From a virus: 30,139 nucleotides of DNA. The position numbers and the translations under genes were made by a program. This document shows positions 1 to 7,620 of this stretch, in pieces; the stretch's first letter is position 1, and each line of letters opens with the position of its first letter. The DNA is taken from the IMG/VR virus record IMGVR_UViG_3300030117_001134, positions 1-30,139 of that record. One strand, 5' to 3'. Under the pieces are notes generated by a model that was not told the origin of the DNA, ran no database searches, and was given only the letters and a program-made list of their open reading frames with translations.

Positions 1-90
1 TATGCTCAAAAACGCAGTTACAGGTTAGTATATAGACAACGTGGTTGTGCCATGTCAGAGGTTGTGCCTCGAAGTAAACATTCTTATTAA
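1..90 (+). CDS. 3' end of an unidentified upstream gene (partial)
   Basis: Frame 1 is open from the first base to a TAA at 88-90, while the other two forward frames are closed quickly. It would encode the last 29 residues of a protein, basic and ending in SKHSY. It ends 5 bases before the capsid gene, so it probably belongs to the same late transcript. In related phages the gene before the capsid is often a scaffold, protease or small head protein, but nothing in these residues identifies it. It could also be untranslated sequence. Confidence 0.45.
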   Translation, partial: YAQKRSYRLVYRQRGCAMSEVVPRSKHSY

Positions 91-95
91 TTCAC

Positions 96-1133
96 ATGGC
101 GACAGTTCGCAGTGATTTAATCATTCCAGAGGTGTTTACACCCTATTTGATTGAGGCTACTACACAGACAGATAGCTTTCTTCAAAGTGGGGTTGTGCAA
201 CCTTTGGCTGAATTAAATCTTTCCTCCACTGCTGGAGGTGACTTCGTAAAAATACCGTTTTACAAGGCAAATTTATCAGGAGATTTTGAGGTTCTTTCAG
301 ATTCAACATCATTAACTCCATCAAAAATCCAAGCTGATAACCAGATCGCTGCTGTTCTACACAGAGGTCGTGCTTTCAGTTCAAGAGATTTAGCTAGTCT
401 TGCAGTTGGTAGCAGTACAGATCCAATGGCTGCTATTGCTCAGAAAATGGCTGCTTATGTAAATAACCAGAAACAGAAGGATCTATATTCTTGCTTAACT
501 GGTGCTTTTGGTTCTATTAATGCAAACTCAAGCAGTTCAGCATTGTTTGACCTTACTATTGACTCTGAGTCAGGTGATACACCTACAGCACTAAGTCCTA
601 GACACGTTGCAAAAGCTCAGTCACTACTTGGCGATCAAGGCGGCAAGCTTACAACAATCGCAATGCATAGCAAAGTGTATTACGACCTTGTTGAAAGAAG
701 AGCAGTTGACTTTGTTGCAGCAACAGACATCAATGGTGGTGGTGCTACAGCGTCAGGTGGTTCTATACAGAACGCATTTGGTAGCCCAACAGTCCCAACA
801 TTCATGGGTCTAAGAGTTATCGTTTCTGACGATATTCCTACAACAGGCTCTGGATCTACAACTGAGTATTCAGTATTTATGTTTACAAATGGTGCTGTTG
901 TTACTGGTGAGCAAGCTCCGATCAGAACACAGACAGATAGAGACATTCTTGCCCTAGAGGAAGCAATGGCAGTGGATCTCCACTACATCTATCACCCTGT
1001 AGGTTTGAAATATGCCGTAACAACTGTTAACCCAAATAGAACAGTTCTTGAAACTGTAGGCTCTTGGTCGAAAGTCTATGAAACAAAGAATATCGGTATC
1101 GTAAGAGCTACCGTTGTTTCTAATAACGACTAG
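96..1133 (+). CDS. Major capsid protein (HK97-fold type)
   Basis: A 345-residue protein, a usual size for an HK97-fold coat protein, placed first in a head-neck-tail gene order. The N-terminal third contains IIPEVFTPYLIEATTQ and a GGDFVKIPF segment like those of phage coat proteins that build the shell without an obvious cleaved delta domain. Later features are the HSKVYYDLVERR helix, a GLRVIVSDDIP strand and an ALEEAMAVDLHYIYHPVGLKY segment, which fit the A-domain and P-domain of such proteins. There is no clear Shine-Dalgarno sequence before this ATG, but it is the first in-frame start and follows the previous stop by five bases. Assignment rests on remembered family patterns plus gene order. 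Confidence 0.85.
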   Translation: MATVRSDLIIPEVFTPYLIEATTQTDSFLQSGVVQPLAELNLSSTAGGDFVKIPFYKANLSGDFEVLSDSTSLTPSKIQADNQIAAVLHRGRAFSSRDLASLAVGSSTDPMAAIAQKMAAYVNNQKQKDLYSCLTGAFGSINANSSSSALFDLTIDSESGDTPTALSPRHVAKAQSLLGDQGGKLTTIAMHSKVYYDLVERRAVDFVAATDINGGGATASGGSIQNAFGSPTVPTFMGLRVIVSDDIPTTGSGSTTEYSVFMFTNGAVVTGEQAPIRTQTDRDILALEEAMAVDLHYIYHPVGLKYAVTTVNPNRTVLETVGSWSKVYETKNIGIVRATVVSNND

Positions 1134-1145
1134 AGGTAATTAATT

Positions 1146-1511
1146 ATGTCATCTTTATTTGATGTAACTGCTGGGTCATTAATCGGCCCAACAACAGGCG
1201 GAACTGTAACTCAGGCATCTAACAAGTCAACAGGTGTGACTTTAAATGCTGAGTCTGGCCAGATCACCATGAATGGTGCGGCTTTAGGTGCTGGTGCGGA
1301 AGTTAGCTTCACTGTCACAAACAGCAAAATCTCATCTACTGATGTTGTCCTTGTAAACCATAGTTCTGGCGGCACTGCTGGAGCATATATGGCTCAAGCC
1401 AACTTAATTGCTGACGGATCATTCAAAATATCTGTTACCAATTTGACAAGTGGATCTGAGTCTGAAGCGATTGTCCTTAGCTTTGTTGCCCTCAAAGGTG
1501 CTTCAAGTTAA
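1146..1511 (+). CDS. Head decoration-like small structural protein
   Basis: A 121-residue, beta-rich protein high in Ser, Thr, Gly and Ala and free of cysteine. Two segments, TGVTLNAESGQITMN and VSFTVTNSKISSTDVVLVNH, match a small phage protein commonly found just after the capsid gene. I infer a role on the outer face of the head, such as decorating or cementing capsomers, from position and composition. A good ribosome site (AGAGGT, about 1132-1137) supports this ATG. The stop overlaps the next start as TAATG. Confidence 0.6.
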   Translation: MSSLFDVTAGSLIGPTTGGTVTQASNKSTGVTLNAESGQITMNGAALGAGAEVSFTVTNSKISSTDVVLVNHSSGGTAGAYMAQANLIADGSFKISVTNLTSGSESEAIVLSFVALKGASS

Positions 1512-1657
1512 TGTCAATTTACGCTTTTAGGCGTATGAGGGAACAGAACGAAGCTGCTCAAAAGGCGGCTTCAGTTTCCAAATCTAAGCCAAAACCAAAA
1601 CGCAAGTCACAAAAGGTATCAGTTAATGGCGATCTCAATAGTAGCGACAGTCGGTAG
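1511..1657 (+). CDS. Small basic Ala/Lys-rich protein
   Basis: A 48-residue ORF starting on the A of the previous stop (TAATG coupling). It begins MSIYAFRRMREQNEAAQKAA and continues with a Lys/Pro/Ser-rich stretch (SKPKPKRK), so it is strongly basic. Its end overlaps the next gene by 32 bases in another frame. Small basic proteins of this kind often sit between decoration and connector genes in marine phages, but I know of no assigned function. The coupling and the start that fits it argue that it is real. The long overlap with the next gene is the main reason for caution. Confidence 0.5.
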   Translation: MSIYAFRRMREQNEAAQKAASVSKSKPKPKRKSQKVSVNGDLNSSDSR

Positions 1658-2186
1658 TGCTTCAGCTAACAGCTATGTCACACTAACTCAGGCTCAAGCT
1701 TTTATAGATGGGCTAACTGAGTCAGAAGATGTGGTTGCATGGGGAAATAGCACTGACGATCAAAAAAACAGGGCATTATTTAGCTCAACCCAAAGAATTG
1801 ATCGTGAAAAGTTTTTGGGAGCTAGAGTTGCCGATACACAGGCACTCGAATGGCCAAGATCAGGAGTAAGGAAACCTGACACATACACCAACTTGTATGG
1901 GTTGAGTTTTCCAAATAGATTAGTCGCAGACTATTACCTCGACACTGAGATTCCAGATCGTGTCAAACACGCACAGATTGTTCTTGCTGTTTATTTGAAC
2001 AACAATAAGGACGGTATGGGACTTAGTGGGCTTGAGGACTTTGCCTCAGTAAATATTGGCAATTTAAACGTCACTCCCAGATTTTATGGGGCTGTGGGCA
2101 TTGATAGGATTCCACCAATCGTTGACCACTATTTAATGGGCATTAGAATAGGTGGAAGAGCAAACTTACAAATCAAGAGGTCTTAA
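1626..2186 (+). CDS. Head-tail connector protein (DnaT-like ssDNA-binding annotation family)
   Basis: A 186-residue protein. The N-terminal pattern VGSASANSYVTLTQAQAFIDG, followed by about 40 residues and RALFSSTQRID plus ALEWPRSG, is the signature of the phage family labelled putative DnaT-like ssDNA-binding protein. The position between capsid and head-closure genes indicates that it is really a connector of the gp6 or neck type, joining the portal to the head-closure ring. It starts inside the small basic ORF and its stop directly abuts the next ATG. I am confident of the family and less so of the precise place in the neck. Confidence 0.7.
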   Translation: MAISIVATVGSASANSYVTLTQAQAFIDGLTESEDVVAWGNSTDDQKNRALFSSTQRIDREKFLGARVADTQALEWPRSGVRKPDTYTNLYGLSFPNRLVADYYLDTEIPDRVKHAQIVLAVYLNNNKDGMGLSGLEDFASVNIGNLNVTPRFYGAVGIDRIPPIVDHYLMGIRIGGRANLQIKRS

Positions 2187-2429
2187 ATGTACGGCTACGA
2201 CTATCCATCTGCAATAATAATTACAGATCATACACAGGCATTTACTGGTAGATTTGGAAAAGTTGTTGCATTAAAAAATTCAACTGTTGATCTAGTTGCT
2301 GAAAACATCACAGAGAACACATCTTCAACAATTTCTGGAATACCTTTGCATCATTCAGCAGAGATTTGTGGTGTGATTACAAGTGTTCAAGTTGCAAGTG
2401 GTGACGCTGTTATCGCTTACCGTTTATGA
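2187..2429 (+). CDS. Small structural protein of unknown function (neck region)
   Basis: An 80-residue, mostly beta-type protein with no catalytic motif. The middle (AFTGRFGKVVALKNSTVDLV) and the end (VASGDAVIAYRL) resemble short proteins encoded next to capsid and connector genes in other marine phages, some of which decorate virions. The start immediately follows the previous stop and the end overlaps the next gene by ATGA, so it is translated as part of the head-neck block. Function is unknown. A minor head or decoration protein is the simplest guess. Confidence 0.55.
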   Translation: MYGYDYPSAIIITDHTQAFTGRFGKVVALKNSTVDLVAENITENTSSTISGIPLHHSAEICGVITSVQVASGDAVIAYRL

Positions 2430-2779
2430 GTATTGCAAACGCATTAAAAAAAGCAGCTTCCAAGACAATCAAGGCTCTTGGTGGCGATATTACTTATAGA
2501 AGAGTAACGACTGGAATATATAACCCTACTAGCGGCTCAATGAGTGAAGTCAAAACAGATGTCAGTATAAAGGGTGTCGTAAGCAACGTAACAAGGTCTG
2601 AGGTGACTGACCTAGTTTCTAGTCAGGACAAACGACTTACCATATCTGCTGGTGATATTACTTTTACTCCAACAACATTTGATCGGGTAGTTATAAGCGG
2701 GACAGAATATAAGGTTGTTCAGATCAATACAAATGAGCAAAATAATACAGCCATTAGCTTTGACATTTTCTTGAGGTAG
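2426..2779 (+). CDS. Head-closure (head-tail adaptor) protein
   Basis: A 117-residue protein. The segment TYRRVTTGIYNPTSGSMSE followed by a VKGVVSNVTRSEV stretch and ending in a beta-rich half (FDRVVISGTEYKVVQINTNEQNNTAISFDIFLR) fits small phage head-closure proteins of the gp16/FII type, which cap the connector and receive the tail. It overlaps the preceding gene by four bases and is followed two bases after its stop by the next ATG. The call leans on gene order. Sequence similarity in this family is always weak. Confidence 0.55.
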   Translation: MSIANALKKAASKTIKALGGDITYRRVTTGIYNPTSGSMSEVKTDVSIKGVVSNVTRSEVTDLVSSQDKRLTISAGDITFTPTTFDRVVISGTEYKVVQINTNEQNNTAISFDIFLR

Positions 2780-2781
2780 TC

Positions 2782-3150
2782 ATGGCCAGACAGATAAAAG
2801 TTTCTGAGATTGATGATTTTTTTGAGGAACTTGTTGTTGATTTAGTTGCTGCTACAACTTTGGAGTGGACAAAAAGAGTGAAAAAAGCAACACCAGTGAG
2901 AATAGTTTATAAGGGGGAACCAAAAGGAGGTGGCCAACTTAGGGCTGCATGGCAAACAAAGATTGAAAAATTTAAAGGTGAAGTCACAAATAATCTTGTA
3001 TATGCAGAACCTGTATGCTTTGGTGTAAACCTACCACCATCATGGGGCAATGTTTATAGAACAAGACAAAACACTGTTGCTGGCTTCCCTGAGCTTATTG
3101 GTAAAGAGCTAGAGCAATATGTAATCAAACAACTTAGGAGGGGCATCTGA
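2782..3150 (+). CDS. HK97 gp10-like neck / tail-completion protein
   Basis: A 122-residue basic protein. It has an N-terminal helical part (FFEELVVDLVAATTLEWTKR) leading to KATPVRIVYKGEPKGGGQLRAAW and then NNLVYAEPV. The arrangement ATPV..TGQLRAAW...I.NN..YA is typical of HK97 gp10-type proteins (tail-completion or neck proteins). It lies between the head-closure and tail-terminator genes, exactly where such a protein is expected. A strong Shine-Dalgarno sequence near its end (AGGAGGGG, about 3134-3141) serves the following gene, and its stop overlaps that start. Confidence 0.65.
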   Translation: MARQIKVSEIDDFFEELVVDLVAATTLEWTKRVKKATPVRIVYKGEPKGGGQLRAAWQTKIEKFKGEVTNNLVYAEPVCFGVNLPPSWGNVYRTRQNTVAGFPELIGKELEQYVIKQLRRGI

Positions 3151-3587
3151 TGGCAGCTACTAATTTAAATACAGTTAGAGCAACTATAGAAAAACGATTA
3201 AATGATGAATTTAGGACAGGGCCTTCAATTCCTCTAGTATTTAATAATATTCCTTTTGATGCTTCAAATGTCGATCAATATATTCAATGTATTACTAGCT
3301 TTGGATCAAGTGAATACCTTACACAGCAAGCACCTAATTCAGCCACCACAGCAACTAATCTTGTTGTGGGTCTTGTTACTTTTAATATTTATACAGAGCA
3401 AGGACTAGGGGCAGGGGCAAACTTTGCTATAGCTCAAAGGCTTAGAAATTTATTTAACAGAATTATTGTTTCAAATGTACGTTTTGATCCACCAATAGGG
3501 CCTGAGATATTTCAATCTACTCCAGAAGGTAAATTTCAGACGCAGATTAGAATAACATTTGAATTATATGAGGCACTTACACCATGA
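3150..3587 (+). CDS. Tail terminator protein (lambda gpU-like)
   Basis: A 145-residue protein beginning with a helix (NLNTVRATIEKRLNDEF), then IPLVFNNIPFD, and a later run of strands and helices (VVGLVTFNIYTEQGLGAGANFAIAQRL). This matches the DUF4128/gpU-like tail-terminator fold, which forms a hexameric ring that ends tail polymerisation and docks on the head. It is preceded by a strong ribosome site (AGGAGGGG). It sits just upstream of the tube protein, as in lambda-like tail modules. The 3' end overlaps the next small ORF by ATGA. Confidence 0.7.
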   Translation: MAATNLNTVRATIEKRLNDEFRTGPSIPLVFNNIPFDASNVDQYIQCITSFGSSEYLTQQAPNSATTATNLVVGLVTFNIYTEQGLGAGANFAIAQRLRNLFNRIIVSNVRFDPPIGPEIFQSTPEGKFQTQIRITFELYEALTP

Positions 3588-3724
3588 TTGAAATTACAGA
3601 AGAAATGCTTGACGCAATCGAAGCGGTCAAAGGTATAAGAGATCCAAGATATTGGGATCCTAAGTGCAGACGATATATGGAAAGCCAAAAAACAAAAGCT
3701 GTAAAAAAACCAAAAAAAGGTTAA
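3584..3724 (+). CDS. Small acidic-then-basic protein of unknown function
   Basis: A 46-residue ORF linked by an ATGA overlap to the tail terminator. The first half is helical and acidic (MIEITEEMLDAIEAVKG). The middle has DPRYWDPKCRRYME, and the end is a Lys-rich tail (KKPKKG). I do not recognise it. The tight overlap and codon use like its neighbours suggest translation. It may be a tail accessory peptide, but no function can be supported. Confidence 0.5.
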   Translation: MIEITEEMLDAIEAVKGIRDPRYWDPKCRRYMESQKTKAVKKPKKG

Positions 3725-3738
3725 TATAATTATAAATA
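3725..3738 (+). promoter_or_regulatory. Candidate internal promoter before the tail tube gene
   Basis: The 29-base gap before the tube gene is extremely AT-rich. It contains a perfect sigma-70 -10 box (TATAAT, 3725-3730) followed directly by TATAAATA (3731-3738), the T4 late-promoter consensus. No good -35 box is seen 16-18 bases upstream. A start here would lie close to the ATG at 3754. Because AT-rich gaps produce such strings by chance, this is only a candidate for boosted expression of the abundant tube protein. Confidence 0.3.
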
Positions 3739-3753
3739 TTTATTTTTATTGTT

Positions 3754-4173
3754 ATGGCTGCTGTAAAAGGTGATGTCGGGCAAGTCAAATTTGATGATGG
3801 CGGCTCTTCAGTCAATCCAGTTTTAGGCACTAGATCATGGTCTATGTCTATCACCAAAGATACCCAAGAAACAACTGTTCAAGGAGACACTTTCAAATCT
3901 TTTGTTGGTGGTCTTATTGAAGGTGAGGGTTCTGCTGAATTAGTATATGACGATGCCGCATCTGGTGAGACTGCAACATTTATTGATGGTGTATTGACCA
4001 CAGGCGACTCCGCAACAGCATCTTTTGAGCTTTTTCCTAATAGTGCAAGCGGAACTAAAAAAATCAGCTTTACTGGCCTTGTAACAAACTTTGAGCAAAG
4101 TTCATCATTAGGTGATGTCAATACAATTAGCATCACATTTAAACCATCTGGCACAATTACATCAGCAATTTAA
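3754..4173 (+). CDS. Major tail (tube) protein
   Basis: A 139-residue protein of the size and composition of compact siphovirus tube proteins. It begins AAVKGDVGQVKFDDGG, has an internal VLGTRSWSMSITKDTQETTV segment and ends with ISFTGLVTNFEQSSSLGDVN and ISITFKPSG. The alternating strands and the pattern of WS..I..D..ETT are typical of tail tube monomers that polymerise into stacked hexamers around the tape measure. Position between the tail terminator and the G/GT chaperones is the expected one. The gap upstream has a possible promoter. Confidence 0.75.
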   Translation: MAAVKGDVGQVKFDDGGSSVNPVLGTRSWSMSITKDTQETTVQGDTFKSFVGGLIEGEGSAELVYDDAASGETATFIDGVLTTGDSATASFELFPNSASGTKKISFTGLVTNFEQSSSLGDVNTISITFKPSGTITSAI

Positions 4174-4197
4174 AAGTAAAATTCTTCGCATTTATTT

Positions 4198-4554
4198 ATG
4201 GCAACACAAAGATCCGCAGACATACTGCTTGGGGCGTTTCAAGATGAAATGGTCACAAGAAGAAAATTTGACGTAAAAAACTCAAAAGATGAAGTCATTA
4301 TGAGTTTATACTTCAAACCGATTACAAGATATGCAAGAGTCAAAGCAACACAATTAGCTGGCCCTGATGCTGATGCTTTAGTTGTATCAACACAACTCCT
4401 TTGTCAAATGGCAGAAAAAGAAGATGGAACACTTGCTTTTGATATGTCAGATGCTCCTATATTGCAAAGACAGCTTCCAGAAAAAGTTTTAAATGATCTT
4501 GAGCTTTTTCTTAATAACATCACACTTGATATTGATACAGCAAAAAAAGAATAG
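4198..4554 (+). CDS. G: Tail assembly chaperone gpG-like
   Basis: A 118-residue protein between the tail tube and tape measure genes, the place of lambda gene G. It contains KRKFDVKN-type and YFKPITRYARVKATQL segments, then an acidic C-terminal part. The protein would bind the tape measure and tube subunits during tail assembly. Its last codons run through seven consecutive A bases (4542-4548) just before the TAG. A second open frame without a start codon follows, so this is the unshifted product of a G/GT pair. The family call is by gene order and the frameshift arrangement. Confidence 0.75.
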   Translation: MATQRSADILLGAFQDEMVTRRKFDVKNSKDEVIMSLYFKPITRYARVKATQLAGPDADALVVSTQLLCQMAEKEDGTLAFDMSDAPILQRQLPEKVLNDLELFLNNITLDIDTAKKE

Positions 4555-4730
4555 TTGGGGATAGCTGGTTAAGATTTGAGTTTTTCCTAGCAACAGAACT
4601 CGGTAAGACAGTGCAAGAACTCAGAATGAATATGACTGAGGCAGAGCTTATTTATTGGGCTGGATATTATGAAGTTAAAACAGACGAAGAAAAGAAAGCG
4701 TTGCAACGACAAAAACGCAATTCAAGGTAA
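4198..4730 (+). CDS. GT: Frameshifted tail assembly chaperone gpGT (-1 programmed frameshift)
   Basis: A -1 slip on the A-run at 4542-4548 moves the ribosome into the frame that stays open to a TAA at 4728-4730, giving a product of about 177 residues. The added T part reads GDSWLRFEFFLATELGKTV, then ELRMNMTEAELIYWAGYYEVK and a basic tail. The motif L..MT.AEL..W..YYE is what T domains of tail chaperones look like. The T frame has no ATG, GTG or TTG start placed before this conserved part. In lambda, gpG and gpGT are made in a fixed ratio and both are needed for tail assembly but absent from the virion. The slip itself is inferred, not measured. Confidence 0.8.
4542..4549 (+). promoter_or_regulatory. 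Slippery site for -1 ribosomal frameshift
   Basis: In the G frame the codons are GCA AAA AAA GAA TAG. The heptamer A AAA AAA followed by G allows both tRNAs to re-pair one base back and continue as AAA AAA AGA ATA. It sits six codon positions or fewer before the G stop and directly joins the T frame. A clear downstream pseudoknot is not obvious by eye. Confidence 0.75.
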
Positions 4731-4754
4731 TATAGAGTAAAGGTTTTTTTATTT

Positions 4755-6701
4755 GTGGCAGAGGCAGTCGTTAGATTAAGAGTTGATGCCAGCGGTGCGA
4801 CTAGGGCGTTAAATGGTGTACAGAATCAAACTAATAAATTACAAAGCTCATTTAATGGCTTGAGGACTGCGATTCTTGCATCAGGCGTTGTTTTAGTTGG
4901 AAGGCAAGCGGTTAAGACATCAGCAAATTTTGAAAAGCTTAACGTAAGATTAGGATTGCTTACAAAAAGCAGTTCAGATTTTGCAAAGTCGCAACAGATT
5001 GCGGCAGATGCACAGAAAGCCTTTGGATTAAGTGCAACTGAAGCTCTTGAGGGCGTTACAGATATAACAGCAAGACTGGCTCCACTTGGAACATCAGTTG
5101 AAGATATAAGAACTGTGTTCTTTGGATTTAATACGGCAGCAAAACTGGCTGGTGCATCAGCGATAGAATCATCAAACGCATTTAGACAACTAGCACAGGC
5201 TCTTGGCTCAGGAAGGCTGGCTGGTGATGAATTTAGGAGTGTTTCAGAACAAGTGCCAACAGTTCTTGCTCCTATAGCTGAAGAACTTGGCGTTACTATT
5301 GGTGAGCTTAAAAAATTAGCTGCTGATGGCAAATTGACCAGTGATGTTGTTCTTAGAGCTTTGGGAAGAATAGGAAATGAAGGCAGTGGATTTTTAAAAG
5401 AATTATTAAAAAACGATCCGACACAAGTATTTAAAAACTTTTCAAATGCAACAGAAGATTTGTCGAGAGCCTTTGGTGATGAGCTTAGACCCGCTGTTGA
5501 AGCTGTTACAAAGCTTCTTACTGATTTTATTGTCAAAGTAACTGAGTTTGTTAAATCTGATGCTGGACAGGCAGCAATTATGATTACAAAGATTGCTGTT
5601 GCTGCAAAACTTTTGGCAGTGGGTATTCCAATAGTCACAAGTGCATTGACGGCATTGTTAGTCAAAATTAATATGGTCGGTGTTCAGAGTCTTATTGCCT
5701 CTGGTGGTTTTACAGGTATGCAAGCGGCCTCACTATTAGCCGCTGGTGGTATAGGAAAAGTAACTCTTGCACTTGGAGCATTAAAAATTGCAATCGCAAC
5801 AACTGGTATAGGTTTGCTTGTTGTTGGTCTTGGAACTTTGGCTACAAAATTAATTAAAGCAACTAAAGAACAAAAAAATTACAATAAAGCACTTAAAGAA
5901 GGAAGTGAACAAGCGTTAAAAAGTGCATTTAATGATTTATTTATTGAAAGACAAAAACTATTAAAAAGATTAAGAATTGCACAAGAAAATAATAATAAGA
6001 GAGCTATAAATTCACTTAAGAGACAGATTGAAATTAATAAAGAGGCAATGGCTCCTATAAAAGCAAAATTAGATCAAGAAAGAGAAATTACAGCAGAGAT
6101 AGAGAGGCAAAATAAAAAGAAGGAAGAACAAGAAGAACTTATCAAAAAAAATGAAGAGGCAGCAAAAAAATTAAAGGATAAAATGACAGCTATAGGTGAA
6201 GAGATTGAAGGCAGTATAAAAAATAATCTAAGGGAGGCTATAACAGGCGCACAGTCATTTGGAGAAGCTATGACAAATGTATTGAACAAAATTAGGGACA
6301 AGATTATTGACGCACAGATTGACAAGCTTATTGGTAACTTTGGAGAAAACTTTGGCAAATCTGCCTCTGTTGGAGGAGGCAAAGGACTTGGAGGATTCTT
6401 AGGTGGTGTTTTAGGAGGTTTATTTGCTAATGGTGGTAGGCCACCAGTAGGCAAAGCATCTATTGTAGGTGAACGTGGGCCAGAATTATTTGTTCCAAAA
6501 GTTGCTGGTACGATTATTCCAAACAATAAACTTGATGGAGGTGACAATACTACAAATATTGTTAATGTATCAGTAGATGCCTCTGGTTCCTCAGTATCTG
6601 GTAATGGTGCAGACGCACAGCAACTAGGTGCTGTTATCGGGGCTGCTGTACAGGCACAACTAATTAAAGAAAAACGAAGTGGAGGTTTATTAGCAAGATA
6701 A
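4755..6701 (+). CDS. H: Tail tape measure protein
   Basis: A 648-residue protein with a GTG start, about 11 bases after an AAAGG ribosome site. The N-terminal part (VRLRVDASGATRALNGV, then residues about 55-215 with KTSANFEKLNVRLGLLT and SGRLAGDEFRSVSEQVP) matches the TMP_3 tape measure domain. Residues about 270-365 hold hydrophobic, probably membrane-active helices. Residues about 375-480 are a charged coiled coil rich in Lys and Glu. Near residue 572 there is the usual C-terminal tape measure motif GERGPELFVP. At about 0.15 nm per residue the tail would be near 97 nm. The stop overlaps the gpM start. Confidence 0.93.
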   Translation: MAEAVVRLRVDASGATRALNGVQNQTNKLQSSFNGLRTAILASGVVLVGRQAVKTSANFEKLNVRLGLLTKSSSDFAKSQQIAADAQKAFGLSATEALEGVTDITARLAPLGTSVEDIRTVFFGFNTAAKLAGASAIESSNAFRQLAQALGSGRLAGDEFRSVSEQVPTVLAPIAEELGVTIGELKKLAADGKLTSDVVLRALGRIGNEGSGFLKELLKNDPTQVFKNFSNATEDLSRAFGDELRPAVEAVTKLLTDFIVKVTEFVKSDAGQAAIMITKIAVAAKLLAVGIPIVTSALTALLVKINMVGVQSLIASGGFTGMQAASLLAAGGIGKVTLALGALKIAIATTGIGLLVVGLGTLATKLIKATKEQKNYNKALKEGSEQALKSAFNDLFIERQKLLKRLRIAQENNNKRAINSLKRQIEINKEAMAPIKAKLDQEREITAEIERQNKKKEEQEELIKKNEEAAKKLKDKMTAIGEEIEGSIKNNLREAITGAQSFGEAMTNVLNKIRDKIIDAQIDKLIGNFGENFGKSASVGGGKGLGGFLGGVLGGLFANGGRPPVGKASIVGERGPELFVPKVAGTIIPNNKLDGGDNTTNIVNVSVDASGSSVSGNGADAQQLGAVIGAAVQAQLIKEKRSGGLLAR

Positions 6702-7048
6702 TGGCAAGTTTTCCAAACTTTACTCCGATTTACGGATCTTCAAAAACAATAAATACAAAAGCTGTAGTTGTTAATTTAGGTGATGGCTACCAGCACCGCA
6801 CACTTTTTGGACTGCCGCAGAATCAAAGTCCAATGACATTAGATTTGACGTTCAGTGTAAGTGAAAGCGAATCTGACACAATATTTTCTTTTCTTAATGA
6901 TAGAGACTTGGATCAAGCAGCTTTTGACTATACTCCCACAGACGAGGCAAGCAGTCTTAAATTTGTTTGCATAAAAAAAACAAAATCAATACCATATAAC
7001 AACAGAGCAATAATAAATTTAACTTTTGTACAAGTATTTGAACCATAA
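6701..7048 (+). CDS. M: Minor tail protein M
   Basis: A 115-residue protein of the Phage_min_tail family (lambda gpM). It opens FPNFTPIYGSS, has the family hallmark VVNLGDGYQHRTLFGL near residues 25-40 and ends LTFVQVFEP, a typical strand and tail for this family. gpM acts at the tail tip, joining the tube to the tip proteins. It starts on the last base of the tape measure stop, and the L gene starts on its own stop (TAATG), showing tight translational coupling within M-L-K-I-J. Confidence 0.9.
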   Translation: MASFPNFTPIYGSSKTINTKAVVVNLGDGYQHRTLFGLPQNQSPMTLDLTFSVSESESDTIFSFLNDRDLDQAAFDYTPTDEASSLKFVCIKKTKSIPYNNRAIINLTFVQVFEP

Positions 7049-7620
7049 TGGCTATACCAACATCTGAATTACAAAATATAAATCCAAGTGCGGTGATTGA
7101 TCTTTTTATTGTTGAGCTTAATACTCTTTTGCATGGATCAAATCAAATTTATAGATTTCATGCAGGGACAAACCAATTAAACAACAGCATCGTTTGGCAG
7201 GGAGATACTTATGATAAATTTCCTATACAAGCTGAGGGATTTGAATATTCTGGAAGGGGATCACTCCCAAGACCAACATTAACTATTTCTAATGTTTTTG
7301 GTTTTGTAACTGCTTTAATTATTGACACAAATAAAGTTACTGCAAAAAATGATTTACAAGGAGCTAAATTTACAAGAAGAAGAGTCCTTGCAAGTAGTTT
7401 AGATGACGTTAACTTTTCTTCTGGCTCAAATCCCTTTGGAACTCCAAATGCAAATGAACTGCCCCAAGAGATTTATTTTATTGACAGAAAAACAGTGGAA
7501 AACAGAGAGTTTGTGCAGTTTGAATGTGTATCAGTTCTTGATTTGCAAGGTGTAAGAGTTCCAAAAAGACAGATTACAAGGAAAGATTTTGACGGTGTAG
7601 GTACTTTTATAAATACATGA
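7048..7620 (+). CDS. L: Minor tail protein L, short form without the C-terminal cysteine domain
   Basis: A 190-residue protein matching the N-terminal domain of Phage_tail_L: VIDLFIVELNTL, then NSIVWQGDTYDKFPIQAEGFEYSG and SLPRPTLTISNVFG are its hallmark segments. Lambda gpL is 232 residues and carries a C-terminal domain with four cysteines that bind an iron-sulfur cluster. Here the protein stops soon after RVPKRQITRKDFDGVGTF and has a single cysteine, so that domain is missing. The end overlaps gpK by ATGA and no orphan Cys-rich frame is seen downstream, so the short form looks genuine rather than a sequencing error. Confidence 0.88.
   Translation: MAIPTSELQNINPSAVIDLFIVELNTLLHGSNQIYRFHAGTNQLNNSIVWQGDTYDKFPIQAEGFEYSGRGSLPRPTLTISNVFGFVTALIIDTNKVTAKNDLQGAKFTRRRVLASSLDDVNFSSGSNPFGTPNANELPQEIYFIDRKTVENREFVQFECVSVLDLQGVRVPKRQITRKDFDGVGTFINT

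Noticed and set aside
4826-5665. 279-residue ORF opposite the tape measure gene
   Set aside because: It is an antisense shadow rich in Ser, Ala and Pro with no ribosome site, overlapping a well-supported gene.
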